Of a stretch of DNA of 42,890 bases, positions 35,275 to 42,467 are shown piece by piece. The stretch comes from Pelagimonas sp. Lineage in GTDB: Bacteria; Pseudomonadota; Alphaproteobacteria; Rhodobacterales; Rhodobacteraceae. A program made the translations under genes and the position numbers. Each line of letters opens with the position of its first letter. Positions within the stretch are counted from its first letter, which is position 1. The notes below the pieces were generated by a model that saw only the letters and a list, made by a program, of their open reading frames with translations, was not told the DNA's origin and ran no database searches. Where the stretch lies: NCBI GenBank assembly GCA_025210455.1, contig JAOARQ010000008.1:1-42890 (forward strand), given 5' to 3'.

Positions 35275-36131
35275 TCGCAGTCGCAGGCGCATTCGCAGTC
35301 GCAGGCGCACGCGCAGGCGCAGTCGCATTCGCACGCGCAGTCGCATTCGCAGGCGCATTCGCATTCACAGGCGCATTCGCATTCGCAGGCGCACTATTTG
35401 CGTTTAGTAGGGCTTTGAAAGTTGCATGCGCGGGCAGAGGCATCGCAAGCCTATTGTGCTATTTTCTTGGAGTTCTTGCATTTGGGGGGGGCTATGCTGC
35501 TCAATCCGCTATCACCTACAACAACCTTGTCTTTCTGCTAACCTTGATCATCCTTCCCATCATCAACGGCATCTTTGACTGGCTCAGCTATGGGTTCACT
35601 ATGTTTCTGCTGGTGAAGGGCAAAGATAAGAAAAAGCTCTGGCCCTTTGTCTTTGGCTTTCTGGATGTCTTGGCTGCCTTTGTTCTGTTCGCCGCGCTGG
35701 CCACGACGTTTGTTGTGCTGTTTGCCCAGATCAACCTGTGGCGCGGTTGGCAGGTGATTGATGTGCGTGGCATTCTGGATCATCCGGATCAGCATATCTG
35801 GGTGATTGTCATGATTGCCTCAACCCTGTTGCCCACGCTACTGCATCTGCTGCTGGCGCTGTGGAGCATGATCACCTGGATGCCCTCACATTACTGGCGT
35901 GGGCTGGTAGATGGGCTGACGCCTGCGGGCAGCCATGTTGTGCCCCTTACGTCAGCCGGGGTTTTGTCGGCCTGTCTGATGTTCTTTTATCTTGCCCCTG
36001 TGGCGGGGGCGATTGGCGTTAGTTGGGGGCTATGGCAGGTCTCGGGGGGGCTGCTGACCCGCTATGTCACGTGGCTGCACATGGTTCTGGATTGGATGGG
36101 GCAGCCTGTTCTTTCGCCGGTAGCGATTTAG
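35205..36131 (+). CDS. Membrane protein, C-terminal part (continues frameshifted gene)
   Basis: The open frame runs from a TTG at 35205, but only the part after about 35271 looks real; before that, residues such as WRHCQRDCLSQW are out-of-frame shadow of the upstream gene. It begins with an alternating Ala-x segment of about 40 residues (x = Val, Gly, Phe, Arg), then about six predicted membrane helices (for example LLCYFLGVLAFGGGYA, LVFLLTLIILPIINGIF, VFGFLDVLAAFVLFAALATTFVVLF) and a C-terminal GVSWGLWQVSGG segment. It has no ATG/GTG and no ribosome site of its own, supporting the view that it is the second half of the preceding gene. Alternatives are a sequencing error, a recent disabling mutation, or -1 recoding from UUC to UUU at the stop. 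Confidence 0.65.
   Translation: MGLAVWGIWRHCQRDCLSQWLFLIAVAGAFAVAGARAGAVAFARAVAFAGAFAFTGAFAFAGALFAFSRALKVACAGRGIASLLCYFLGVLAFGGGYAAQSAITYNNLVFLLTLIILPIINGIFDWLSYGFTMFLLVKGKDKKKLWPFVFGFLDVLAAFVLFAALATTFVVLFAQINLWRGWQVIDVRGILDHPDQHIWVIVMIASTLLPTLLHLLLALWSMITWMPSHYWRGLVDGLTPAGSHVVPLTSAGVLSACLMFFYLAPVAGAIGVSWGLWQVSGGLLTRYVTWLHMVLDWMGQPVLSPVAI
35277..35396 (+). repeat. Twenty-unit hexanucleotide repeat (GCANNC)
   Basis: Twenty consecutive six-base units, all fitting GCANNC except unit 16 (ACAGGC) and the last (GCACTA). The variants are GCAGTC, GCAGGC, GCATTC and GCACGC. In the downstream frame they encode Ala-(Val/Gly/Phe/Arg) dipeptides. Gain or loss of units would keep the frame, changing only the length of the hydrophobic segment. 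Confidence 0.9.
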
Positions 36132-36216
36132 AGTGTTGATTTTTATACGATTTTGACCTGCACCTTGTTTTAACCAATTTCCGCCAGCCTGTCTGAAATC
36201 ACAGATAGGGACCAGA

Positions 36217-37428
36217 ATGGAACCACAAGACAGATATGGGCTGGCGCAGCTGACGCGGCTGGCCTTTCAGGGGCATGACCTGCAACCGCTGCGCACTCAG
36301 CTTTTGTTGCAATGTATGCAGGGGATCAATGTGGAAAGCGCCTTGCTGGATCTTTCCGTTATTGAGCAGATCTTGGGCGATGCTGAGGGCGGGCTGGCGT
36401 GGCAGGCCAAGGCGCTGGAAACTCAGCGATTGTATCGCACCAACCACTCTGACGCATCGCGTAAGACGCTGCTGGTTTACATGCAGGAACGCCTGATGGG
36501 CAGCAATACGCCGGTGGATTTTCTGGTGGAAGGCTCTGAATTTGCGGTGATTGCCTGCTATCCGTCTGATGTGGCTGCGGATGATTTGCCGCCGCATGAC
36601 ATCGCCTTTTGCGCCGCGCCGACCGATTGCGCCGATGCGCAGGGGTTTCAGGCCTTGGTGCATCGCGGCAGTCAGGCGACGGGGGCAAAGGTGCTGAATT
36701 TGCCCGGTGAGTTTGTCAATCTTGACCGCGATGCCCTGCCGGGGCGGTTTCCCAGCGCCCCCGGTTTGCGGTTTGCGAAAACGCTGCGCCTGAAGCGTGA
36801 GGACGTGACACATCAGGCTGTTGCCGGGATTGGCGGGTTTCCGGTGATTATCCGTCCGGTGGGATCCCATGCGGGGCGCGGATTGGCAAAGATTGGTGAT
36901 ACTCAGGCGTTGGAACAGTATCTGGCCACACAGCCCGAAAGCGCGTTTTTTCTGTCTGAATTTATGGATTATTCATCACCCAAGGATGGGATGTTCCGCA
37001 AATATCGCATCGTCTTTGTGGATGGGCAGCCCTACCCCGTTCATATGGCCATCGGCCCGCAGTGGGATCTTTGGTATATGAATGCGCAGATGGATGCCCA
37101 TCCAGAGCGCCGCGCAGAAGAAGCTGATTTCATGGATCGCTTTTCCATCCGCTTTGCCGCGCGCCATAAAGAGGCGCTGGCGGCCGTCGCTGAAGGCATC
37201 GGGCTGGATTATTTCGGCATTGACTGCGCCGAGGATGCAATGGGCAATCTGGTGGTGTTTGAGGCGGATAACACCCTGATCGTGCATGATATGGATCCGG
37301 TCGATCAGTTCCCCTACAAACCGCGCCATATGCAGGCGCTGTTCGCTGCGTTTCAGGACATGCTGCGCGAAAAGGCCATAACCATGGGCCCGCAAAAGCC
37401 AAAGGTAAAAGCACTGGAACAGGCATAA
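36217..37428 (+). CDS. RimK-like ATP-grasp domain protein
   Basis: 403 residues. The N-terminal 95 residues are predicted helical. The C-terminal 200 residues show an ATP-grasp fold: the phosphate loop RPVGSHAGRGL (213-223), the acidic/aromatic segment FFLSEFMDYSSPKDGMFRKYRIVFV (hinge and nucleotide contacts) and the metal-binding end GIDCAEDAMGNLVVFEADN with Asp336, Glu349 and Asn352. ATP-grasp enzymes of this kind join a carboxylate to an amine through an acyl-phosphate; substrates here are unknown. Members of this group often occur near TPR/sulfotransferase genes in alphaproteobacteria (from memory). The ATG follows AGGG. A bidirectional terminator separates it from the convergent nusB. 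Confidence 0.78.
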   Translation: MEPQDRYGLAQLTRLAFQGHDLQPLRTQLLLQCMQGINVESALLDLSVIEQILGDAEGGLAWQAKALETQRLYRTNHSDASRKTLLVYMQERLMGSNTPVDFLVEGSEFAVIACYPSDVAADDLPPHDIAFCAAPTDCADAQGFQALVHRGSQATGAKVLNLPGEFVNLDRDALPGRFPSAPGLRFAKTLRLKREDVTHQAVAGIGGFPVIIRPVGSHAGRGLAKIGDTQALEQYLATQPESAFFLSEFMDYSSPKDGMFRKYRIVFVDGQPYPVHMAIGPQWDLWYMNAQMDAHPERRAEEADFMDRFSIRFAARHKEALAAVAEGIGLDYFGIDCAEDAMGNLVVFEADNTLIVHDMDPVDQFPYKPRHMQALFAAFQDMLREKAITMGPQKPKVKALEQA

Positions 37429-37456
37429 AAAAGGCCGCTGGATCAGCGGCCAATTT
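37429..37456. terminator. Bidirectional terminator between the ATP-grasp gene and nusB
   Basis: GGCCGCTG (37433-37440) / CAGCGGCC (37444-37451), loop GAT. On the minus strand the stem is followed by TTTTTTA, a strong terminator for the ribBA-ribH-nusB operon; the plus-strand side has AATTTTC. Confidence 0.9.
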
Positions 37457-37930
37457 TCAGAAAGCTTCGGGGCGGGCTTCGCGGGCCATGTGATCCAGCA
37501 CCGCGTTTACAAAGCGCCCCTCTTTCCCATCGGGGAAAAAGGCCACCGCCACATCGACAAATTCGGTGATCACCACCTTGGGCGGGGTATCAGCAGAGAC
37601 CAGTTCGGCCCCCGCCGCGCGGAACAGAGCGCGCAAGGTTGGATCGATCCGGTCAATCGGCCATTTCGCCACCAGGGCGCGATCTGTCATCTGGTCAATC
37701 TTGGCCTGAAAGCTGACCGCATCTTCCAGCAGCTTTGAGAACAGTTTGACGTCGCCGTCCAGCATTTCATCGCCATCGGGCGTGGTTTCGCCAAACCGGA
37801 ATTCCAGGAACTCTGCCCGCACACGGTCCAACCCGCTGTCGGATTGCTCCATCTGGAACAGTGCCTGCACCGCGTAAAGACGGCTGGCACTTTTCATCTT
37901 GCGTTTCTGGTTCCCGGAGAGCGCGGTCAT
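37457..37930 (-). CDS. nusB: Transcription antitermination factor NusB
   Basis: 157-residue all-helical RNA-binding factor for rRNA antitermination with NusE/S10. Conserved features: an Arg-rich N-terminus (SGNQKRKMKSASRLYAVQALFQMEQ), KWPIDRIDPTLRALFRAAGAEL near the middle, VVITEFVDVAVAFFPDGKEGRFVNAVLDHMAR near the end. The ATG overlaps the ribH stop (ATGA), so it is the last gene of a ribBA-ribH-nusB operon, a layout common in proteobacteria. A strong terminator follows. Confidence 0.96.
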   Translation of the reverse strand: MTALSGNQKRKMKSASRLYAVQALFQMEQSDSGLDRVRAEFLEFRFGETTPDGDEMLDGDVKLFSKLLEDAVSFQAKIDQMTDRALVAKWPIDRIDPTLRALFRAAGAELVSADTPPKVVITEFVDVAVAFFPDGKEGRFVNAVLDHMAREARPEAF

Positions 37931-38478
37931 GCTGTGGTTGATCCTTTGGCGTCAGAGGCGATCTGGAATTCATCCCGCTGCGTCATGAATCCAACGCCTT
38001 TGCGAGAAGCGCCCCATTTACGCCCCAGCGCGATCAGATGCAAGGCCGCTGCCGCTGCGCCGCCGCCTTTATTCATCTCGTCCACTTCGGCACGCACCCG
38101 CGCCTGTTCATAGTTTTCAACCGTCAGGATGCCATTGCCAATGCACAGCCCCTGCAGGCCCAAGAGGGTGATCCCGCGCGAGCTGTCATTGCAGACCGTA
38201 TCGTAATGGGTGGTTTCGCCGCGGATCACACAGCCCAGCGCCACATAGCCATCATAGTTTGACAGGCGTTCCGCCATGCCGATTGCCGTGGGTACCTCCA
38301 AAGCGCCGGGCACTTCGATCACCTCATGGGTGCCGCCGACCGCTTCGATTTCGGCCTTGGCGCCTGCGACCATCGCATCGGCGATGTCCTTGTAATAGGG
38401 GGCGACGACGATCAGCACCTTGACCGGCTTGTCAAAGCTGGGGCGTTCCAGAATGTGGTGTTGGATAGATGCCGCCAT
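37927..38478 (-). CDS. ribH: 6,7-dimethyl-8-ribityllumazine synthase
   Basis: 183-residue enzyme that condenses the ribulose-derived dihydroxybutanone phosphate with the pyrimidine to give lumazine, the penultimate step of riboflavin synthesis. The family motifs are visible: VIEVPGALEVPTAIGMAE, ALGCVIRGETTHYDTVCNDSS (with the catalytic His) and ILTVENYEQARVRA. Its ATG shares a base with the ribBA stop (TGATG), and its stop overlaps nusB, so the three genes are translationally coupled. The C-terminus is about 15 residues longer than in the shortest homologues. Confidence 0.97.
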   Translation of the reverse strand: MAASIQHHILERPSFDKPVKVLIVVAPYYKDIADAMVAGAKAEIEAVGGTHEVIEVPGALEVPTAIGMAERLSNYDGYVALGCVIRGETTHYDTVCNDSSRGITLLGLQGLCIGNGILTVENYEQARVRAEVDEMNKGGGAAAAALHLIALGRKWGASRKGVGFMTQRDEFQIASDAKGSTTA

Positions 38479-39605
38479 CAGCCCAGCTCCGAGATTTTTT
38501 GTGTTCCGGTGATTTCAAGGCCGTAAGCCTCAAGTCCGACCACCTTTGGGGTGGGGGAATTGGTGAGCAGCGTCAGTTTTGACAGGCCCAGTGACGACAG
38601 GATCTGCGCCCCAAGGCCATATTGGCGCAGGGTTTTGGGGCTGACGTCATCGCCTGTATCCAGCTTCATCGAGGTGTCGCGCAGCAGCACAACCACGCCG
38701 CGCCCGGCATCGGACACCGCCTGCATGGCCATGCGGAATTCATCGGCGCGCCCATTGGGGCCGGTGCCGATCACATCCAACATTGGATCCAGCGCGTGCA
38801 TCCGCACCAGCACCGGGTCATCGCCGGAAATATCGCCTTTGGTCAGAACGATATGTTCGTCGCCATGGGTTTCATCGGTGTAAACCCGTTTCACCCAGTC
38901 GCCACCAAATTCACTTTGGATGGTTTCTTCGCCGGTAACACGCACCAGATTATCATGGCGACGGCGGTAGGAAATCAGGTCAGAGATTGTGCCGATCTTG
39001 AGCCCGTGTTTCTGCGCAAAGGCCACCAGTTCGGGCAGGCGCGCCATGGTGCCATCTTCGTTCATGATTTCACAGATCACGCCAGAGGCATTCAGACCTG
39101 CCAGACGCGAGACATCAACCGCTGCTTCTGTGTGGCCAGCGCGGACAAGCACACCGCCAGCGCGCGCGCGCAGTGGGAAGACATGGCCCGGTGTCGCAAT
39201 ATCCTGCGAGCCTTTGGCTGCATCAATCGCCACCTGCACAGTCAGGGCGCGATCTGCCGCCGAGATCCCGGTGGTCACGCCTTCGCGGGCTTCGATAGAG
39301 GTGGTGAAGGCGGTTTCATGGCGCGAAGAGTTATTCGTCGACATGAGGCTGAGCCCCAGTTCTTCGATACGATCCCCAGTCATGGCAAGACAGATCAACC
39401 CGCGCCCGTATAGCGCCATGAAGTTGATTGCATCCGGTGTCGCCCATTGCGCCGGGATCACAAGATCGCCTTCGTTTTCGCGATCTTCGTGGTCCACAAG
39501 AATGAACATCCGCCCATTGCGGGCGTCGTCAATGATTTCCTCGACCGAAGAAATCGCGTCACGCAAGTTTTCTTCTACCGGGCCTGGGGTCTCGTAATCC
39601 ACCAT
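38478..39605 (-). CDS. ribB: 3,4-dihydroxy-2-butanone-4-phosphate synthase with degenerate GTP cyclohydrolase II domain
   Basis: 375 residues from the ATG at 39605, after AGGAGAGC; a longer in-frame start is non-conserved. Residues about 16-215 are the DHBP synthase (RibB), with the signature VDHEDRENEGDLV, THE/HTEAAVDVSRLAG and STNNSSRHETAFTTSIEARE. The C-terminal 160 residues occupy the place of GTP cyclohydrolase II (RibA), but the zinc-binding Cys triad (usually in CLTGDVFGSLRCDCG) is missing: the segment reads VRMHALDPMLDVIGTGPNG. It should therefore make only DHBP. Cytoplasmic. It is the first gene of the riboflavin/nusB operon here. A separate ribA, ribD and ribE must be elsewhere. Confidence 0.92.
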   Translation of the reverse strand: MVDYETPGPVEENLRDAISSVEEIIDDARNGRMFILVDHEDRENEGDLVIPAQWATPDAINFMALYGRGLICLAMTGDRIEELGLSLMSTNNSSRHETAFTTSIEAREGVTTGISAADRALTVQVAIDAAKGSQDIATPGHVFPLRARAGGVLVRAGHTEAAVDVSRLAGLNASGVICEIMNEDGTMARLPELVAFAQKHGLKIGTISDLISYRRRHDNLVRVTGEETIQSEFGGDWVKRVYTDETHGDEHIVLTKGDISGDDPVLVRMHALDPMLDVIGTGPNGRADEFRMAMQAVSDAGRGVVVLLRDTSMKLDTGDDVSPKTLRQYGLGAQILSSLGLSKLTLLTNSPTPKVVGLEAYGLEITGTQKISELG

Positions 39606-39753
39606 GAAGCTCTCCTGTTCCTGCCTGACGCAAATAGGCCAGCGCGCCGCCAATTGCCAGTGCCAAGCGCCATTAGACCGGGCAAACCCAGCGGAAAACC
39701 CGGCAAAAGCGACCTATGACAGGCCAAATGAACGACGGTGGCAGCGCAGGATA

Positions 39754-41028
39754 TCAGAAAAGGACCACTGCGCCTTCGGTCTGGCCCTCGTCAGAGGCGT
39801 ATTCGCACAGTTGTACCAGTGATCCGGCCGCATCATAGAGGCCGATTTCACCGGATCGGTTGCGCAACACACCATTGGGGACCGGCAGGGTGAAGCGAAA
39901 GATTTCGCCAGGGTCCAGCGCGCGCGAGGCGAGGTGGAACCGCGTCCCGTTTGGCGCGGTGATGCTCCAGCCGCGCAGGTTTGCGGGTTGATCCGACGCG
40001 TTGATGATTTGCAGAAATTCGCGCCCGCCTTCCGGGTTAGGGGGATTGATCATCGCGGCGACAATTCGAAAGACCCCTGCCCCACGGATTGTCACAATCG
40101 GATTCGCAGGCGCGGGGGAGAGCGGCGCTGATTTAGAGGGATCGTCGATGGCGGTGACATTGGCGCGCAAAAAGCGTGGAAAGAAGGTACGGATGCCGCG
40201 GCTGCCATCCAGCCTGTGCAGATCCAATTGATAGTCTGCGCCGTTGATGTTGGCCCATTTACCTGCCCGCGTCAGGTTGCGGATCAGCCCAAGCGCAATC
40301 AGCCCTTCGGGGCTGCATCCAACAAAGAAGCCACCGATGGGTTTGGACAGCGGTTGCGGATGCCCGCCATCGCCGCCCGGCGCATCCCAATCCATCTGCA
40401 AGGTCACGATTTCGGGGATCAAAATACCCTGATCGGGCCGTTCAGCGCCGCCATACCTTGGCGCTTTGTAGAGGATGTGATCCGCACCCGTGGCCGCGCC
40501 ACCGTCGTCCAGCCAGTACTTGTGCCAATAGTGATAGCCGCCGATTCGGGAGTGCTGCGCGCCCTGTTCGCCGACAAAGACATGTTCAAACCCTGTGGCC
40601 TGCGCCTGCCCGCCTGACTGGCCATAAGCGAACCAGCAGTCATGGATCAAAGCCCCCAGTTCTGACGGGGTGAGCGCCGCGCCTGTGTGGTCTTCGAGAA
40701 TTTTGCCCGCTGTCTGAATGACCTCTGTATCCAGTATGGCCTGAATGAACTGGGTTTCCTCAGCTTGTTCCTGTGGGCGCAGAATTTCCGGCGTGGCGCG
40801 TTGCAAGGCATAGTTGTCCATCAGTTGCATACAAAGATCGTAGGTATGCCGTTTATGATTGGGGATCACCACCTCTTCCAGCACCTTCCAATCACTGGTC
40901 ACGGCATCCGCAGGTTCATTGACAATCACATAGCCCGCTTGCGCATCCCCGACCTCATCAGGCCTGAGGGCAGCAACACCGTTCCCACGCTGATCTGCAT
41001 CCCAGATCCTTTGGTAGGCAAAATCCAT
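39754..41028 (-). CDS. XendoU-type endoribonuclease fused to a lamin-tail domain
   Basis: 424 residues, no signal peptide or membrane helix. Residues 1-290 follow the animal XendoU family closely: QRIWDADQR start, MQLMDNYALQ, FIQAILDTEVIQ, then GFEHVFVGE with His149, GGYHYWHKYW with His166, and SKPIGGFFVGCSPEGLIALGL with Lys229; these align with the His-His-Lys triad of XendoU. The end of the domain keeps YQLDL ... GIRTFFPRFL. A Ser/Pro linker (about 295-312) leads to a lamin-tail (LTD, immunoglobulin-like) domain at 315-424, with EFLQIINASDQPANLRGW, LDPGEIFRFTLP and SGEIGLYDAAGSLV. Expected activity is manganese-dependent cleavage of RNA at uridines. The role of the LTD is unknown. Neighbours (ribBA, small exported gene) give no pathway clue; no immunity gene is apparent. 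Confidence 0.85.
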   Translation of the reverse strand: MDFAYQRIWDADQRGNGVAALRPDEVGDAQAGYVIVNEPADAVTSDWKVLEEVVIPNHKRHTYDLCMQLMDNYALQRATPEILRPQEQAEETQFIQAILDTEVIQTAGKILEDHTGAALTPSELGALIHDCWFAYGQSGGQAQATGFEHVFVGEQGAQHSRIGGYHYWHKYWLDDGGAATGADHILYKAPRYGGAERPDQGILIPEIVTLQMDWDAPGGDGGHPQPLSKPIGGFFVGCSPEGLIALGLIRNLTRAGKWANINGADYQLDLHRLDGSRGIRTFFPRFLRANVTAIDDPSKSAPLSPAPANPIVTIRGAGVFRIVAAMINPPNPEGGREFLQIINASDQPANLRGWSITAPNGTRFHLASRALDPGEIFRFTLPVPNGVLRNRSGEIGLYDAAGSLVQLCEYASDEGQTEGAVVLF

Positions 41029-41452
41029 TTCTCAATCCCAAAGCGCTTAAAAGTATAATTCGCCCAGAATACACAGCTATCATTCTACCTTAAGGGGAAA
41101 TTTCGGGTTTCGGGCGTCACAGCGGAAATACATTTTGTCCGCATGGCCTGATGGAAGGTGACCAACTACCAGCGGAGCCTGGGCTAACGGTTCGCCGCAA
41201 AGAGCCATTCGGAGCATCAAACGCCGCATAGCTTGATAACAAAGGACAATGACAACCGACAATAAGGCGTGGGAGTTTTGCTGTGCCCCTGCCCAGAGGG
41301 AGCTATCAGATTGGTAAACCTACCACATTAGGGTCAGTCAGTGTGCATTTGCCCTGTCTCTTGCGTCAGGATCCATTCGGACAACATACAAAGGCGCCAA
41401 ATTTTTACTTTGGCGCCCTCACAATGAATACAAAATATATGCAAATATCGGG
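41029..41452. other. Intergenic region between the XendoU-LTD gene and the small exported gene
   Basis: 424 bases without a convincing gene. Short open frames on both strands (at most about 60 codons) have no recognisable family or ribosome site. The part 41090-41260 has an even base composition and may be decayed coding DNA or a repeat family. A terminator-like stem lies at 41393-41417. The XendoU-LTD promoter should lie in the first part; no clear -35/-10 pair was identified. Confidence 0.5.
41393..41417 (-). terminator. Terminator-like hairpin after the small exported gene
   Basis: A nine-base stem GGCGCCAAA (41393-41401) / TTTGGCGCC (41409-41417), followed on the minus strand by TTTG. 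It lies 35 bases past the stop of the small exported gene. Confidence 0.7.
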
Positions 41453-41962
41453 TTATTTAATCTTGCGCCGCAGGTAGGCGAAATCAACTGATCGTTTCCC
41501 CATGACATATGGGGCACGCTGCGCCTCATTTGCTAAAGAAAAGGCATCACCTTTTTCAGTTTCACGGATCATTTCCTTGAATTCAATCCAGCTGATATCA
41601 AGCTTTGTCGTCTTTCCGTTGCCTTTTACCGTGCGGCAAATTGCGGCAAGTTTGATTTTCTTCACCTTATTTGTTTGGGTATCCACCATAGTCGCCTCTT
41701 GCGAGCAGGCCTTCCAGGTTCCTGTGGTCAAAACATCACGGCGCGGCGGCCAAATGTACATTTTGCCATTGGGTGCAAAATATGTGATCATATTTCCGAT
41801 GCCAGACCGATTGTATGTACGAATTGTCTTACCGCTCAGATAGGCTTTCAGCTGAGCCGGGCGGATCGAAACATCCTGATCAGACACACCCTGTGCAAAA
41901 CCCGACGTCACCCAGAACAGTGACAGAGTGATGAACGTGATGAACGTGAAGAACTTTTTCAT
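41453..41962 (-). CDS. Small exported protein of unknown function
   Basis: 169 residues from the ATG at 41962 (an in-frame ATG at 41980 adds six). The N-terminus is a typical Sec signal peptide (MKKFFTFITFITLSLFWVTSG, cleavage probably after GFA). The mature protein is basic and beta-rich, with RPAQLKAYLSGKTIRTYNRSG, ITYFAPNGKMYIWPPRRD and a central pair of cysteines (KACSQEA and AAICRT) that could form a disulfide. No family recognised. Base composition is more AT-rich than the neighbourhood, which together with the adjacent insertion sequence suggests acquired DNA. A 13-codon ORF with a strong ribosome site ends three bases upstream. Confidence 0.75.
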   Translation of the reverse strand: MKKFFTFITFITLSLFWVTSGFAQGVSDQDVSIRPAQLKAYLSGKTIRTYNRSGIGNMITYFAPNGKMYIWPPRRDVLTTGTWKACSQEATMVDTQTNKVKKIKLAAICRTVKGNGKTTKLDISWIEFKEMIRETEKGDAFSLANEAQRAPYVMGKRSVDFAYLRRKIK

Positions 41963-41964
41963 GG

Positions 41965-42006
41965 TTATTTTGCTTGCCATTTATTTTCAATCTCTTTTAG
42001 TGTCAT
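41965..42006 (-). CDS. Short leader-like ORF (13 codons)
   Basis: ATG at 42006 preceded by AGAGGAAAAAA, the best ribosome site in the neighbourhood, encodes MTLKEIENKWQAK and stops at TAA 41965-41967, two bases before the ATG of the small exported gene. It may couple translation of that gene, or be the remnant of a gene cut by the insertion sequence that begins 47 bases upstream. Expression is not shown. Confidence 0.4.
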   Translation of the reverse strand: MTLKEIENKWQAK

Positions 42007-42119
42007 TTTTTTCCTCTTTAATCGAAATGGCACTTTCCGGCTTAATGCGAGGTTAGGCTCAGGATGCATTGATTTCGGCTGCGCTGCGTGATTCACGAGT
42101 TGGAAAACGGAGCGGTTAC

Positions 42120-42467
42120 ATGAGCGACCTTTTCTGGCTGAACGACGAGCAGATGACCAAGTTGGCACCCTTTTTCCCCAAGTCGCACGGCAAGCCAAGG
42201 GTCGACGACAGGAGGGTTCTAAGCGGGATTATCTTCATCAACCGCAATGGCTTGCGTTGGCGCGATGCTCCTGCCGCCTATGGTCCGCACAAAACGCTTT
42301 ACAGTCGGTGGAAGCGTTGGAGCGAGAAAGGCATTTTCGCTCGGATGATGGCCGGGTTGGCTGCCGAACACGGCGAGAAGCAGACCGTAATGATTGACGC
42401 GACATACCTGAAGGCACATCGAACGGCGACCAGTATGGCCGCTAAAAAAGGGGGCGTGGACGCCTGA
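42120..42467 (+). CDS. IS5-family transposase, orfA
   Basis: 115 residues from the ATG at 42120 (GGAG upstream). It carries the N-terminal DUF4096-like domain (FWLNDEQMTKLAPFFPKSHG, then VLSGIIFINRNGLRWRDAPAAYGPHKTLYSRW) and the first catalytic Asp of the DDE triad in VMIDATYLKAHR. The frame ends shortly after a run of six A and five G (42444-42454). Production of full transposase needs a -1 shift there into orfB. Confidence 0.9.
   Translation: MSDLFWLNDEQMTKLAPFFPKSHGKPRVDDRRVLSGIIFINRNGLRWRDAPAAYGPHKTLYSRWKRWSEKGIFARMMAGLAAEHGEKQTVMIDATYLKAHRTATSMAAKKGGVDA

Noticed and set aside
35277-35396. CRISPR-like array
   Set aside because: The six-base units have no spacers and code for an Ala-x segment; there are no cas genes nearby.
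39606-39753. FMN riboswitch upstream of ribBA
   Set aside because: The conserved RFN-element blocks could not be found in the 148-base leader by eye.
39754-41028. Contact-dependent or polymorphic toxin of EndoU type
   Set aside because: No secretion signal, no delivery domain and no adjacent immunity gene; the domain resembles animal XendoU more than CdiA-CT EndoU toxins.
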